In this document: positions 1 to 9,818 of the stretch, piece after piece | How the letters are laid out: each line of letters begins with the position of its first letter | Position numbering within the stretch: position 1 is the stretch's first letter | Source of the DNA: Streptomyces sclerotialus | GTDB taxonomy: Bacteria; Actinomycetota; Actinomycetes; Streptomycetales; Streptomycetaceae | Assembly (NCBI RefSeq): GCF_040907265.1 | Contig: NZ_JBFOHP010000002.1 | Coordinates: 3,806,501-3,870,500 of the forward strand | Direction of reading: 5' to 3' | DNA length: 64,000 bases | Position numbers and translations under genes: made by a program | Notes under the pieces: model-generated | The model's database searches: none | What the model saw: only the letters and a program-made list of their open reading frames with translations | Told to the model about the DNA's origin: nothing

Positions 1-1246
1 AGGCCCGTGCCGGGCGCCAGGCCCGGGATTCCGTCGCGGCGCGCTCGACCAGGGTCGTCAGGTGGCCGTTGACCAGTTCGGGGTGTTCCAGCATGACCAG
101 GTGGCCGCCGTCCGGTACGCAGACCAGCTCGGCGGCCGGGAGCAGGTCGCCGATCGCGCGGCTGTGCTCCGGCGGTGTGATCAGGTCGCGGTCGCCGGCC
201 AGTACGAGCGCCGGTACGCCGTCGTAGGCCGCCAGCGCCGCCGTCTTGTCGTGCACCGCGAACGCCGGGAAGAACTCCGCGACGACGTCGATCGGCGTCG
301 CCTCGATCAGCCGCTCGGCGAACCGCGCGACCCCCGGGTCCACGTCCTTCGGCGCGCCGAAGGAGTACCGCTTCACCAGCCCCGCGAAGAGGTCGGCCGT
401 CGCCCGCCGGCCCTTCTCGACCAGCTCGCTCTGCGCGCCCAGCGCCTTCAGCACGCCCGGCGCGAACCGGTGCAGCGCCTTCACGCCGAGCGACGGCAGA
501 CCGAAGGAGGCGATCTCGCTCAGCCGCCCGGCCGACGTGCCGATCAGGCCGACGCCGACCACCCGCTCGGCGACGTACTCCGGGAAGTGGTCCGCGAGCG
601 CCATCACCGTCATGCCGCCCATGGAGTGCCCGACCAGCACGATCGGCCCGTCCGGCACCGCGGCGTCCAGCACCGCCTTCAGGTCCCGGCCCAGCATGTC
701 GATGGTGACCGGTGCGGTGCCCTCGATCTGGGCGTGGCCGCGGGCCGAGCGCCCGTGGCTGCGCTGGTCCCAGTGGACCGTGCGGACGCTGCCGCGCAGC
801 GCGGCCCGCTGGAAGTGCCAGGCGTCCTGGCTGAGGCAGTAACCGTGGCAGAAGACGACCGTGGGGGCCGCGGAGCGTCGCCCCAGGGCCCCCAGCAGGC
901 GCTTGCGGCGGGCCCGCTGCGCCTCGCCGTCCGGCCGCTCCTCCGGCTCGTCGATCTCGTAGTACAGCTCGGTGCCGTCCTCGGAGTACGCGGTGCCCGG
1001 TGTGCCGCGCAGCGTGCCGTACGGGCCCGCCGAGTCCAGCGCCATCCGTGCCTTGCGGCGCATCCCGCGGCCGACCGTCAGCCGCTCCAGCGCGACCCCC
1101 GCGGCGGCGCCGGCCGCGACCATGCCGATCGCGGCGCCCGCGACGCCCGCGTGCCGTCCGGCCCGTGCCCAGCTGCCCACCGTCTCCGCCGCGTCGGCGG
1201 CGGCCCCGGCCACGTCCGGGACGACGCCGTGTGTGCCCTCACTCAT
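1..1246 (-). CDS. alpha/beta hydrolase, C-terminus beyond window edge
   Basis: Serine hydrolase of the alpha/beta fold; the substrate cannot be told from sequence. The frame opens with ATG at 1246 and runs off base 1 without a stop. A hydrophobic Ala/Gly-rich stretch near residues 30-55 could be a membrane anchor. Then come an oxyanion segment (VVFCHGYCLSQD), the nucleophile elbow GHSMGG, an acid-bearing strand (LVLAGDRDLITP) and the catalytic His in GGHLVMLEHPE. The start codon overlaps the stop of alr (ATGA), so the two are translationally coupled. The pairing with alr is typical of Streptomyces. Confidence 0.9.
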   Translation of the reverse strand, partial: MSEGTHGVVPDVAGAAADAAETVGSWARAGRHAGVAGAAIGMVAAGAAAGVALERLTVGRGMRRKARMALDSAGPYGTLRGTPGTAYSEDGTELYYEIDEPEERPDGEAQRARRKRLLGALGRRSAAPTVVFCHGYCLSQDAWHFQRAALRGSVRTVHWDQRSHGRSARGHAQIEGTAPVTIDMLGRDLKAVLDAAVPDGPIVLVGHSMGGMTVMALADHFPEYVAERVVGVGLIGTSAGRLSEIASFGLPSLGVKALHRFAPGVLKALGAQSELVEKGRRATADLFAGLVKRYSFGAPKDVDPGVARFAERLIEATPIDVVAEFFPAFAVHDKTAALAAYDGVPALVLAGDRDLITPPEHSRAIGDLLPAAELVCVPDGGHLVMLEHPELVNGHLTTLVERAATESRAWRPARA

Positions 1247-2427
1247 GTCCCTTCCCCCGTTCCGTCGTGCTCAGGGACAGTTCCGTGTTCGGAGACATAG
1301 ACGCGTGGCACCCGGCTTCCGATCCGGGTGACGATCTCGTAGGCGATGGTTCCCGTGGCCTGCGCCCAGTCCTCGGCGGTCGGCTCCCCGCGGTCGCCAG
1401 GGCCGAAGAGCACGGCCTCGTCCCCCACAGAGGCGGTTTCCCCGCCGAGGTCGACGACGAACTGGTCCATGGCGACCCGTCCGGCGATCGTCCGCCGCTT
1501 GCCGGCGATCAGCACCGGGCCGGTGCCGGAGGCGTGCCGCGGGATGCCGTCGGCGTAGCCGAGCGGGACCAGTGCGAGCGTGGTGTCGCCGGGGGTCGTG
1601 TAGTGGTGGCCGTACGAGACGCCGTGGCCGCCCGGTACGGGCTTGACCGACGCCAGGGAGGCGGAGAGCGTCATCACCGGGCGCAGCCCGAAGTCGGCGG
1701 GCGTGCCGACCTCGGGGCTCGGCGAGATGCCGTAGACGCCGATGCCGGCGCGGACGAGGTCGAAGTGCGCGTCGGGGCGGGTGAGCAGGCCCGGGGTGTT
1801 GCAGATGTGCCGCACCTCGGGGGCCAGGCCCGCCGCCTCCGCGGTCGCCAGCGCCTCGCGGAAGACGGTGAGCTGCGCGTCGACCGAGGGGTGGCCCGGC
1901 TCGTCGGCGCAGGCGAAGTGCGACCAGACGCCGGTGACCTGGAGGAGGCCCTCGGTCTCGGCGGCGCGGGCCGCCTCGGTCAGCTCCGCCCATTCGGCGG
2001 GCTGGCAGCCGTTGCGGCCGAGACCGGTGTCGATCTTCAGCTGGACGCGGGCCGGGCGGCCGGCGGCGCGCGCCGCGTGGCACACCTCGCGCAGCGCCCA
2101 CATGCCGCTCACCGAGACGTCGATGCCGAGCAGCACGGCCTTGCGCCACGGGCCGCCGGGCGTCCACAGCCACGCCATGAGGGGGCCGGTGTCGCCCGCC
2201 TCGCGCAGCGCGAAGGCTTCCTCGGGGAGCGCGGTCCCCAGCCATTCGGCGCCGGCCTCGCGGGCCGCGGCGGCGCACTCCACCGCGCCGTGTCCGTACC
2301 CGTCGGACTTGACCACGGCCATCAGCCGGGCACCGGGAGCGTGCGCCTTCAGGGCACGCACGTTCGACCTCAGTGCGTCGAGGTCGATGGTGGCGCGGGC
2401 GCGCAGTGCTCTCTCGTTCATCGTCAT
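1243..2427 (-). CDS. alr: alanine racemase
   Basis: PLP-dependent cytosolic enzyme interconverting L- and D-alanine, supplying D-Ala for peptidoglycan stem peptides. At 394 residues it has the normal family length. The N-terminal barrel carries the PLP-lysine motif AVVKSDGYGHG with Lys40. The C-terminal beta domain has GVSYGHHYTTP, holding the second catalytic Tyr donated across the dimer. Met1 at 2427 and Met3 at 2421 are both possible starts and neither has a strong ribosome site. It overlaps the downstream hydrolase by ATGA, and the L,D-transpeptidase lies 73 bp upstream, giving a peptidoglycan-related cluster. Confidence 0.96.
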   Translation of the reverse strand: MTMNERALRARATIDLDALRSNVRALKAHAPGARLMAVVKSDGYGHGAVECAAAAREAGAEWLGTALPEEAFALREAGDTGPLMAWLWTPGGPWRKAVLLGIDVSVSGMWALREVCHAARAAGRPARVQLKIDTGLGRNGCQPAEWAELTEAARAAETEGLLQVTGVWSHFACADEPGHPSVDAQLTVFREALATAEAAGLAPEVRHICNTPGLLTRPDAHFDLVRAGIGVYGISPSPEVGTPADFGLRPVMTLSASLASVKPVPGGHGVSYGHHYTTPGDTTLALVPLGYADGIPRHASGTGPVLIAGKRRTIAGRVAMDQFVVDLGGETASVGDEAVLFGPGDRGEPTAEDWAQATGTIAYEIVTRIGSRVPRVYVSEHGTVPEHDGTGEGT

Positions 2428-2500
2428 CAGTGTCGCAGGTGCGGCGGGCGGAGCCCGTCCGGCCGCCGTGCCGGGCCGTTTCCGGCCGCCTGATGCGAGG

Positions 2501-3466
2501 TCACGCGGCCGGTTTGCGGCCCCAGACGAAGACGCCGTCGCCGTTCCTGAGGGTCTTCCACAGCTTCGCCGCGTGCGGCATCCGCATGTTCACGCAGCCG
2601 TACGAGCCGGGCGGGCTGTAGATGTTGCCGGAGATGCCGTGGAACGCCTGGCCGCCGTCGAAGAACTGGGAGTACGGCATCGGGGAGTTGTAGATCGTGG
2701 AGTGGTGGTGGCGGTTGCGCAGGTAGACCTTGTGCGCTCCGGGACGGGTGGGGTAACCGGCGCGTCCGCTGCGGACGGCGACCGGCCCGAAGATCACCTT
2801 GTCGTGGTTCTGCACCCACATGATCTGGCGCGGCAGGTCGACGCAGGCCACACGGGGTGCCCAGTGCTCGCCCTGCTTGCGCATCCGGGGCACGGGACAG
2901 CGGCCCTCCTTGTTGGGATCGGCCTTGGCCTGGAGGAGCCGGATGGTGCCCCAGGTGGCCGGGCCGGTGAAGCCGTTGGCCGGACTGATGTTCTCCTTCT
3001 TCTGGAAGGCGCTGATGGCCTTGCAGTCCGCCGGCGACTGCTTGCCGTCCACCGGCCGCTTCAGGTACCGCTCCACCTGCTTCTGGAAGGGGCCGGTGGA
3101 GGTGGTGCAGGCCGGGTCCGCCGGCGCGGCGGCCTGGGTACCGGCCGGGGCACGCAGGACCTCGGCGGGCGGCACGTACTCCACCGACACGTCACCGGTG
3201 TCGGCACGGGGGCCGTCGGCCTCCGGTGCGCCGGGCGGGGCCGCGGCGGGCTTCCCGGTGGCCGACGGCATCGACTCGTACGTCTGGTCGGGCGTGTCCT
3301 TCGGCTGCGCGCTGTTGGGGACGCCGGGGACGAGCTCGGACACGGTGTAGACGTGCGGCTTCTGCGGCTCGGGGTCACCGGCGGCGGCCCCGGGGACGGC
3401 CGCGAGGCCCAGCAGGGTGGCGGTGCCCGTGGCCGTGGCCAGGAGGGTGGAGAAGTAACGGTTCAT
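2501..3466 (-). CDS. secreted L,D-transpeptidase (YkuD domain)
   Basis: 321-residue exported enzyme expected to form 3-3 peptidoglycan cross-links. The ATG at 3466 is chosen because it is followed at once by a signal peptide (MNRYFSTLLATATG, then a hydrophobic core ending at AAAGDPE); the open frame extends upstream only as a GC artefact. The middle is a Pro/Ala-rich linker and a region resembling a peptidoglycan-binding helix bundle (AISAFQKKENISPANG). The C-terminal YkuD domain has the catalytic His in AFHGISGNIY and Cys in GSYGCVNMRM. Streptomyces walls are rich in 3-3 links, so the role fits. It lies divergent from nnr. Confidence 0.92.
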   Translation of the reverse strand: MNRYFSTLLATATGTATLLGLAAVPGAAAGDPEPQKPHVYTVSELVPGVPNSAQPKDTPDQTYESMPSATGKPAAAPPGAPEADGPRADTGDVSVEYVPPAEVLRAPAGTQAAAPADPACTTSTGPFQKQVERYLKRPVDGKQSPADCKAISAFQKKENISPANGFTGPATWGTIRLLQAKADPNKEGRCPVPRMRKQGEHWAPRVACVDLPRQIMWVQNHDKVIFGPVAVRSGRAGYPTRPGAHKVYLRNRHHHSTIYNSPMPYSQFFDGGQAFHGISGNIYSPPGSYGCVNMRMPHAAKLWKTLRNGDGVFVWGRKPAA

Positions 3467-3616
3467 GAGGGTACGTGTGCCGTGGCCGGGGTCCCGCGCC
3501 CCGCGGCGGGGGCCAGGTTCGCCCTGGCGAGCGGGATTTTCGGCCGGGCGGGGGCTCCCGCCGTGCGCGGCGGCGCCGGACGGCGTGGCCGCGGCCCGTC
3601 GGGTGAGACTGGGGGC

Positions 3617-5038
3617 ATGAGGACTGCTTACAGCGTGGAGAAGGTGCGGGCGGCGGAGCGGGACCTGATGGCGCGGCTGCCGGACGGCGCCCTGATGCAG
3701 CGGGCCGCCGCCGGCCTGGCGGTGGCCTGTGCGGACCTCCTGGGCCGGGTGTACGGGTCCCGGGTGGTGCTGCTGGCGGGCAGCGGCGACAACGGCGGCG
3801 ACGCCCTGTACGCGGGCGCCCGGCTGGCCCGCCGGGGCGCCGGGGTGCGCGCGGTGCTGCTGTCCCCGGAGCGGGCCCACCAGGGCGGTCTGGCGGCCCT
3901 CCGGGCGGCGGGTGGCCGGGTGTCGGCCGACCCGCGTGCCGACATCGCCCGCGCGGACCTCGTCGTGGACGGCATCGTCGGCATCGGCGGCAAGGGCGGG
4001 CTGCGCCCGGAGGCGGCGGAGCTGGCCGAGGCGGCACGCGGCACGACCGTGCTCGCGGTGGACCTGCCGAGCGGCGTGAACGCGGACACCGGAGAGGTCG
4101 ACGGGACGGCCGTACGGGCCGACGCGACGGTGACCTTCGGCGCGTACAAGCCGGGGCTGCTGATCGATCCGGCGCGCGAGTACGTGGGCGCGCTGCGCCT
4201 GGTGGACATCGGTCTGGAGCTGCCGGCCCCGGACGTCGAGGCGCTGCAGCACGCGGACGTGGCGGATCTGCTGCCCGTCCCGGCGGCGGACAGCGACAAG
4301 TACCGGCGCGGCGTGGTGGGCGTCGTGGCGGGCTCGGCGCGCTATCCGGGCGCTGCGGTGCTGTCGGTGTCGGGTGCGCTGCGCGGCGGCGCGGGCGCGG
4401 TCCGGTACGTGGGCCCCGGTGCCGACGCGGTGATCGCGGCGCATCCGGAGACGCTGGTGCACGCGGGCCCGCCCTCGAAGGCGGGGCGGGTGCAGGCGTG
4501 GGTGATCGGCCCCGGGCTCGGCGACAACGAGGAGGCGATGGCGGACGTCCTGGACTCCGACGTGCCGGTACTGGTGGATGCGGACGGGCTGCACCATCTG
4601 GACCCGGCACGGGTGCGGTCCCGTACGGCGCCGACGCTGCTCACCCCGCACGCGGGCGAGGCCGCCGCGCTGCTCGGCGCGGCCCGCGAGGAGGTGGAGT
4701 CGGCCCGGCTGCGCTCCGTACGGGAGCTGGCCGCCCGGTACGGCGCGACGGTCCTGCTGAAGGGCTCCTCGACGCTGGTCGCCGACCCCGAGGGGGCGGC
4801 CGTCCGCGTCAACCCGACCGGTACGGGCTGGCTGGCCACGGCGGGCAGCGGGGACGTGCTCTCGGGGGTGGCCGGTGCGCTGCTGGCGACCGGCCTGGCG
4901 CCCCGGGACGCGGCGTCGGCGGGCGCGTACCTGCACGGCCTGGCGGCGCGTCAGGCGGCGTCCGCGGGTACGCCACTGACCGCGTGCGACGTGGCGGCGG
5001 CGCTGCCCGAGACGTGGCGGTCGGTAGCCTCCGCCTGA
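3617..5038 (+). CDS. nnr: bifunctional NAD(P)HX epimerase / NAD(P)HX dehydratase
   Basis: Metabolite-repair enzyme of 473 residues. The N-terminal YjeF domain epimerises hydrated NAD(P)H (LAGSGDNGGDALYAGARLA, VLAVDLPSGVNADTGEV). The C-terminal ribokinase-like domain dehydrates it using ADP or ATP (KYRRGVVGVVAGSARYPG, TPHAGEAAALLG, LATAGSGDVLSG). The ATG at 3617 is the first methionine that gives the usual YjeF N-terminus; the same frame is open far upstream but that is antisense to alr and the transpeptidase. It is one of few plus-strand genes here, convergent with acpS. Confidence 0.95.
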   Translation: MRTAYSVEKVRAAERDLMARLPDGALMQRAAAGLAVACADLLGRVYGSRVVLLAGSGDNGGDALYAGARLARRGAGVRAVLLSPERAHQGGLAALRAAGGRVSADPRADIARADLVVDGIVGIGGKGGLRPEAAELAEAARGTTVLAVDLPSGVNADTGEVDGTAVRADATVTFGAYKPGLLIDPAREYVGALRLVDIGLELPAPDVEALQHADVADLLPVPAADSDKYRRGVVGVVAGSARYPGAAVLSVSGALRGGAGAVRYVGPGADAVIAAHPETLVHAGPPSKAGRVQAWVIGPGLGDNEEAMADVLDSDVPVLVDADGLHHLDPARVRSRTAPTLLTPHAGEAAALLGAAREEVESARLRSVRELAARYGATVLLKGSSTLVADPEGAAVRVNPTGTGWLATAGSGDVLSGVAGALLATGLAPRDAASAGAYLHGLAARQAASAGTPLTACDVAAALPETWRSVASA

Positions 5039-5191
5039 CGGCTGACCGACGGCAGCGCCCCGTCAGGGGCGCGGGGCGTGTCGATATGCGGCTCCGCCCC
5101 GCGGGCGCGACCAGCCACGACGCGCCTGCGGAAGACCACCGGGCGCGCCCCCCGCGGCGCGCTCCGCCCCGCCCCTCAGCGGAGGGGTGGC

Positions 5192-5560
5192 TCACCCCTC
5201 CGCGATCACCACCGCCGAGGCCACGCCCGCGTCATGGCTGAGCGAGACGTGCCAGGACTGCACACCCCGCTCCTGGGCGGCCGCCGCCACGGTGCCGGAC
5301 ACCCGGAGCCGGGGCTGCCCGCTCTCCTCGACGTACACCTCGGCGTCCGTCCAGTGCAGGCCGCGCGGCGCGCCCAGCGCCTTGGCCAGTGCCTCCTTCG
5401 CGGCGAATCGGGCCGCGAGGGAGGCGACGCCGCGCGGCTCGCCGCCGGGCAGGTACCGCTCGCTGTCGACGAAGAGCCGGTCCAGCATCTGGGGCGTGCG
5501 CTCCAGGGCCGCGGCGAACCGGTCGATCTCGGCGACGTCGATGCCGACCCCGATGATCAT
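5192..5560 (-). CDS. acpS: holo-[acyl-carrier-protein] synthase
   Basis: Transfers 4'-phosphopantetheine from CoA to the conserved Ser of acyl carrier proteins; a trimeric, Mg-dependent cytosolic enzyme. At 122 residues it is the normal AcpS size. It shows [10 protein letters not shown] with Mg-binding Asp8 and [12 protein letters not shown] with Glu56, plus the C-terminal VSLSHD motif. The ATG at 5560 overlaps the glmS stop by ATGA, so it is coupled to glmS. Longer open frames covering this region are shadows of glmS. Confidence 0.96.
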   Translation of the reverse strand: MIIGVGIDVAEIDRFAAALERTPQMLDRLFVDSERYLPGGEPRGVASLAARFAAKEALAKALGAPRGLHWTDAEVYVEESGQPRLRVSGTVAAAAQERGVQSWHVSLSHDAGVASAVVIAEG

Positions 5561-7404
5561 TCGACGGTCACCGACTTGGCGAGGTTGCGGGGCTGGTCGA
5601 CCTCGTTGCCGCGGGCCGTGGCCAGCTCGCAGGCGAAGACCTGGAGCGGCACGGTGGCCACCAGCGGCTGGAGCAGGGTCGGCGTCACGGGGATGCGGAC
5701 CAGGTGGTCGGCGTACGGCACGACCGTCTCGTCGCCCTCCTCGGCGATGACGATGGTGCGGGCGCCGCGGGCCCGGATCTCCTGGATGTTGGAGACGATC
5801 TTGTCGTGCAGGACGGACCGCCCGCGCGGCGACGGCACGATCACCACCACCGGCAGGTCCTCCTCGATCAGCGCGATCGGCCCGTGCTTCAGCTCGCCCG
5901 CCGCGAACCCCTCGGCGTGCATGTACGCCAGCTCCTTGAGCTTCAGCGCGCCCTCCAGGGCCACCGGGTGGCCCACGTGGCGGCCGAGGAAGAGCACGGT
6001 GTTCTTGTCCGCGAGGCCGCGGGCCAGCTCCCGTACCGGCTCCATCGTGCCCAGCACCTCGTCCACCTGGGTGCCGATCTCGGCCAGCTCCTTCACCACG
6101 GCCTGGATCTCGTCGCCCCACTTCGTGCCGCGCACCTGGCCCAGGTACAGCGCGACCAGGTAGCAGGCGACCAGCTGGGTGAGGAACGCCTTGGTGGAGG
6201 CGACGGCCACCTCGGGCCCGGCGTGCGTGTAGAGCACCGCGTCGGACTCGCGCGGGATGGTCGAGCCGTTGGTGTTGCAGATGGCGAGCACCTTCGCGCC
6301 CTGCTCACGGGCGTGCCGCAGCGCCATCAGGGTGTCCATCGTCTCGCCGGACTGGGAGATCGCGACGACGAGCGTGCGGTGGTCCAGGATCGGGTCGCGG
6401 TAACGGAACTCGCTCGCCAGCTCCACCTCGCACGGGATGCGCGTCCAGTGCTCGATGGCGTACTTGGCGATCAGACCCGCGTGGAAGGCCGTGCCGCACG
6501 CCACGATGACGACCTTCTGCGCCTCCCGCAGCACCCCGTCCGGGATGCGCACCTCGTCCAGCGAGAGCCGCCCGTCCGCGCCGATCCGCCCGAGGAGGGT
6601 GTCCGCGACGGCCTTGGGCTGCTCGGCGATCTCCTTGAGCATGAAGTAGTCGTAGCCGCCCTTCTCGGCGGCCGAGGCGTCCCAGTCCACGTGGTACGGG
6701 CGCACCTCCGCCGGGCGGCCCTCGAAGTCGGTGACCTGGACGCCGTCCCGGCGTACCTCGACGACCTGGTCCTGGCCCAGCTCGACGGCCTCCCGGGTGT
6801 GCGCGATGAAGGCGGCCACGTCGGAGGCGAGGAACGCCTCGTCCTCGCCGAGGCCGACGACCAGCGGGGAGTTCCGGCGCGCGCCGACCACCACGTCCGG
6901 CGCGTCGGCGTGCACCGCCACGAGGGTGAAGGCCCCCTCCAGCCGGCGGCAGACCTGCCGCATCGCTTCGGCGAGGTCGCCGCAGGAGGAGAAGGACTCC
7001 GCCAGCAGGTGGGCGACCACCTCGGTGTCCGTCTCGGAGGCCAGCTCGTGGCCGCGGTCGGTCAGTTCGGCGCGCAGCGCGGCGAAGTTCTCGATGATGC
7101 CGTTGTGCACGACCGAGACCCGCCCGGCGTTGTCCAGGTGAGGATGGGCGTTGGCGTCGGTGGGGCCGCCGTGCGTGGCCCACCGGGTGTGCCCGATGCC
7201 CGTGCTGCCGGCCGGCAGCGGGCGCGCGGCCAGTTCCTTCTCCAGGTTGGCGAGCTTGCCGGCCTTCTTCGCCGCCGCCAGGCCGCCGTCGGCCAGAACG
7301 GCCACGCCGGCCGAGTCGTAGCCGCGGTACTCCAGCCGCTTCAGTCCGGCCAGTACGACGTCCAGGGCCGACTGCCCGCCCACGTATCCCACGATTCCGC
7401 ACAT
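5557..7404 (-). CDS. glmS: glutamine-fructose-6-phosphate aminotransferase (isomerizing)
   Basis: Makes glucosamine-6-phosphate from fructose-6-phosphate and glutamine, the first step to UDP-GlcNAc. Its 615 residues begin [10 protein letters not shown], with Cys2 as N-terminal nucleophile of the class II glutaminase domain after Met removal. HTRWATHG and HNGIIEN follow. Two SIS domains hold CGTAFHAG and SQSGETMDT, and the protein ends with the conserved NLAKSVTVE. Together with glmM 2.4 kb away it covers two successive steps of the pathway. It is translationally coupled to acpS. Confidence 0.97.
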   Translation of the reverse strand: MCGIVGYVGGQSALDVVLAGLKRLEYRGYDSAGVAVLADGGLAAAKKAGKLANLEKELAARPLPAGSTGIGHTRWATHGGPTDANAHPHLDNAGRVSVVHNGIIENFAALRAELTDRGHELASETDTEVVAHLLAESFSSCGDLAEAMRQVCRRLEGAFTLVAVHADAPDVVVGARRNSPLVVGLGEDEAFLASDVAAFIAHTREAVELGQDQVVEVRRDGVQVTDFEGRPAEVRPYHVDWDASAAEKGGYDYFMLKEIAEQPKAVADTLLGRIGADGRLSLDEVRIPDGVLREAQKVVIVACGTAFHAGLIAKYAIEHWTRIPCEVELASEFRYRDPILDHRTLVVAISQSGETMDTLMALRHAREQGAKVLAICNTNGSTIPRESDAVLYTHAGPEVAVASTKAFLTQLVACYLVALYLGQVRGTKWGDEIQAVVKELAEIGTQVDEVLGTMEPVRELARGLADKNTVLFLGRHVGHPVALEGALKLKELAYMHAEGFAAGELKHGPIALIEEDLPVVVIVPSPRGRSVLHDKIVSNIQEIRARGARTIVIAEEGDETVVPYADHLVRIPVTPTLLQPLVATVPLQVFACELATARGNEVDQPRNLAKSVTVE

Positions 7405-7452
7405 GGAGGCAGCCTACGGCGCACGGAGATCATTGCCTGCGTACCGTACGCG

Positions 7453-7716
7453 TCAATGCCCGCGCTCGACGCGGTCGATGGCCTCCTGGACCAGATCGAG
7501 GAATTCCACCTCCTCGCAACGCGGTTTGCTGCCCATCTCGTACAGGACCAGGCAGTCCGTCAGCTCCTCCCCCAGGTCCTCCTCGGGCAGTTCGGCGGCC
7601 AGTTCGCTCTGTACGAGACCGGCGTGCCCGCCCTGTTCCGGGATCCACACCTCGTCCGCGCCGGCTCTCCGCTGGCGCTGCCGTACGTAATCGAGCAGGC
7701 GTGTCACCCTGCTCAC
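7453..7716 (-). CDS. small conserved acidic protein of unknown function
   Basis: About 87 residues, rich in Glu/Asp, with no recognised domain. It has a short basic N-terminal helix (RVTRLLDYVRQRQRRAG), two cysteines 17 residues apart near the C-terminus (DCLVLYE and PRCEEVE) and a closing amphipathic helix (LDLVQEAIDRV). The start is uncertain: an ATG at 7722 sits directly on the GAGGAA ribosome site, whereas a GTG two codons later at 7716 has proper spacing, so GTG is preferred. It lies between glmS and coaA on the minus strand, divergent from coaA. Confidence 0.7.
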   Translation of the reverse strand: MSRVTRLLDYVRQRQRRAGADEVWIPEQGGHAGLVQSELAAELPEEDLGEELTDCLVLYEMGSKPRCEEVEFLDLVQEAIDRVERGH

Positions 7717-7862
7717 CCCCATTTCCTCGCGACGCGGAAACTGACGCGTTCCCCCGCCTTCGGACGGTACCGGGGAATATCTGATTGGTATAGACATGCG
7801 GTATTCCGCCACCCCCCGGGATGAGCCGCGGCGGACGGCTGCGGACAATGGGCGACGTGCCC

Positions 7863-8846
7863 ATGACGACAGAGCAGCCGCAGCAACGACGCCGCGCCGA
7901 CGCCACGCCGTACGTCGACATGACCCGCGCGGAGTGGAGCGCCCTGCGCGAGAAGACCCCCCTCCCGCTGAGCGCCGAAGAGGTCGAGCGGCTGCGCGGT
8001 CTGGGCGACGTCATCGACCTGGACGAGGTACGCGACGTCTACCTGCCGCTCTCCCGGCTCCTGAACCTCTACTTCGGGGCCACCAGCAACCTCCGCGGCG
8101 CCCTGAACACCTTCCTCGGCGACCGGGAGGGCCACGGCGCCCAGGAGGGCACCCCGTTCGTGATCGGCGTCGCGGGCAGCGTCGCGGTCGGCAAGTCCAC
8201 CACGGCCCGCCTCCTCCAGGCGCTGCTGGCCCGCTGGCCCGACCACCCGCGGGTGGAGCTGGTGACCACCGACGGTTTCCTGCTGCCCAACGCCGAGCTG
8301 CACCGGCGCGGCCTGATGTCCCGGAAGGGCTTCCCCGAGTCCTACGACCGGCGCGCCCTGACCCGCTTCGTGGCCAACGTGAAGTCCGGCAAGGCCGAGG
8401 TCACGGCCCCGGTCTACTCCCACCTCATCTACGACATCGTCCCCGGCGAGCGGCTGACCGTGCACCGCCCCGACATCCTCATCGTCGAGGGCCTGAACGT
8501 GCTGCAGCCCGCGCTGCCCGGCAAGGACGGCCGCACCCGGCTCGGCCTCGCCGACTTCTTCGACTTCTCGGTGTACGTGGACGCCCGCACCGAGGACATC
8601 GAGCAGTGGTACTACCGCCGGTTCCGGAAGCTGCGGGAGACCGCGTTCCAGAACCCGTTCTCCTTCTTCCGCAAGTACGCCCAGGTGCCGGAGGAGGAGG
8701 CGATGGAGTACGCGCGGAAGAACTGGCGCAACATCAACCAGCCGAACCTGGAGCAGAATGTGGCACCGACCCGCGGGCGCGCGAACCTCGTGCTCCGCAA
8801 GGGTCCCGACCACAAGGTGCAGCGGCTCTCGCTGCGCAAACTCTGA
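7863..8846 (+). CDS. coaA: type I pantothenate kinase
   Basis: Phosphorylates pantothenate, the committed step of CoA synthesis. With the ATG at 7863 the protein has 327 residues; in-frame ATGs at 7848 and 7821 are alternatives and none has a clear ribosome site. The P-loop [12 protein letters not shown] is at residues 102-113. The bacterial type I hallmarks follow: [27 protein letters not shown] and the C-terminal [17 protein letters not shown]389 gene begins 20 bp downstream and is probably co-transcribed. panD, elsewhere in the window, serves the same pathway. Confidence 0.94.
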   Translation: MTTEQPQQRRRADATPYVDMTRAEWSALREKTPLPLSAEEVERLRGLGDVIDLDEVRDVYLPLSRLLNLYFGATSNLRGALNTFLGDREGHGAQEGTPFVIGVAGSVAVGKSTTARLLQALLARWPDHPRVELVTTDGFLLPNAELHRRGLMSRKGFPESYDRRALTRFVANVKSGKAEVTAPVYSHLIYDIVPGERLTVHRPDILIVEGLNVLQPALPGKDGRTRLGLADFFDFSVYVDARTEDIEQWYYRRFRKLRETAFQNPFSFFRKYAQVPEEEAMEYARKNWRNINQPNLEQNVAPTRGRANLVLRKGPDHKVQRLSLRKL

Positions 8847-8866
8847 CGCTCCCGAGGGATACCACC

Positions 8867-9808
8867 GTGCTGCACCTGCGCCTGATCGTCCCGGCCGGCC
8901 GTACGGACGAGGTGACCGACCTGCTCGCACGCACGGTCGGCACCACCCACCTGGTCGTCCTGGCCGGCGCCGCCCGCGACCCGGCCGGCGACGTCATCAC
9001 CTGCGACGTCGCCCGGGAGGCCGGCGACGAGGTACTGGCGGCGCTGCGCGAGCGCGGCATCGATCAGTGCGGGGCGATCACCGTCGAGGACATCGACCTG
9101 TCGCTGTCCACCCGCGCGGCGCGGGCCGAGGAGGACGCGCCGGGCGAGGGCGCGGACGCGGTCCTGTGGGAACAGCTGCGGGGCGTCACGCACGAGGAGT
9201 CCACCCTCACCGTCACCTACGTCGCCTTCCTGGCGCTGGCGACGATGCTCGCGGCGTGCGGCGTGGTGCTGGACAACGCGGTGCTCATCGTGGGCGCGAT
9301 GGCGGTCGGGCCGGAGTTCGGCCCGCTCGCCGGGGTCTGCACGGCGCTGGTGCAGCGCGCCCCGCGGCTCGTCTGGCGGTCGCTGTACGCGCTGATCGCG
9401 GGCTTCGCGCTGGCGATGATCCTCACCGTCGGCTTCAGCTACCTGATGGATCAGATGGGCCTCTTCAGCTTCCACCAGGTCGAGGCCGACCGGCCCAACA
9501 CGTCCTTCATCTGGCAGCCGGACCCGATGTCCTTCGTGGTGGCGTTCCTCGCGGGCATCGCCGGCACGCTCTCGCTGACCTCGGCGAAGTCCGGCGCGCT
9601 GGTCGGCGTCGCGATCTCGGTGACGACCGTACCGGCGGCCGCCAACGCCGCGGTGGCCTTCCTCTACCGCGACTACGGCCAGACCTGGGGCTCCAGCAAG
9701 CAGCTGCTGCTGAACCTCCTCGGCATCGTCGTGGCCGGCACGCTGACGCTGCTGGCCCAGAGGTACTTCTGGGCCAGGCAGCGCCGGCGCGCCGGCCGGC
9801 AGGCCTGA
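8867..9808 (+). CDS. DUF389 integral membrane protein
   Basis: 313-residue membrane protein of the DUF389 family, whose function is not established. The GTG at 8867 follows a GAGGG ribosome site by a suitable distance, 20 bp after coaA. The N-terminal 100 residues form a soluble, ferredoxin-like region (LHLRLIVPAGRTDEV). About five to six hydrophobic segments follow, including the family-typical NAVLIVGAMAVGPEFGPL and GALVGVAISVTTVPAAAN. It ends in a basic tail. The tight spacing suggests co-expression with coaA, but a shared role is only inference. Confidence 0.88.
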   Translation: MLHLRLIVPAGRTDEVTDLLARTVGTTHLVVLAGAARDPAGDVITCDVAREAGDEVLAALRERGIDQCGAITVEDIDLSLSTRAARAEEDAPGEGADAVLWEQLRGVTHEESTLTVTYVAFLALATMLAACGVVLDNAVLIVGAMAVGPEFGPLAGVCTALVQRAPRLVWRSLYALIAGFALAMILTVGFSYLMDQMGLFSFHQVEADRPNTSFIWQPDPMSFVVAFLAGIAGTLSLTSAKSGALVGVAISVTTVPAAANAAVAFLYRDYGQTWGSSKQLLLNLLGIVVAGTLTLLAQRYFWARQRRRAGRQA

Positions 9809-9818
9809 CGGCCCCGGG

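Noticed and set aside
1742..3616. Long upstream extension of the nnr frame
   Set aside because: The frame is open by chance over alr and the L,D-transpeptidase. The NAD(P)HX epimerase fold begins at the ATG at 3617.
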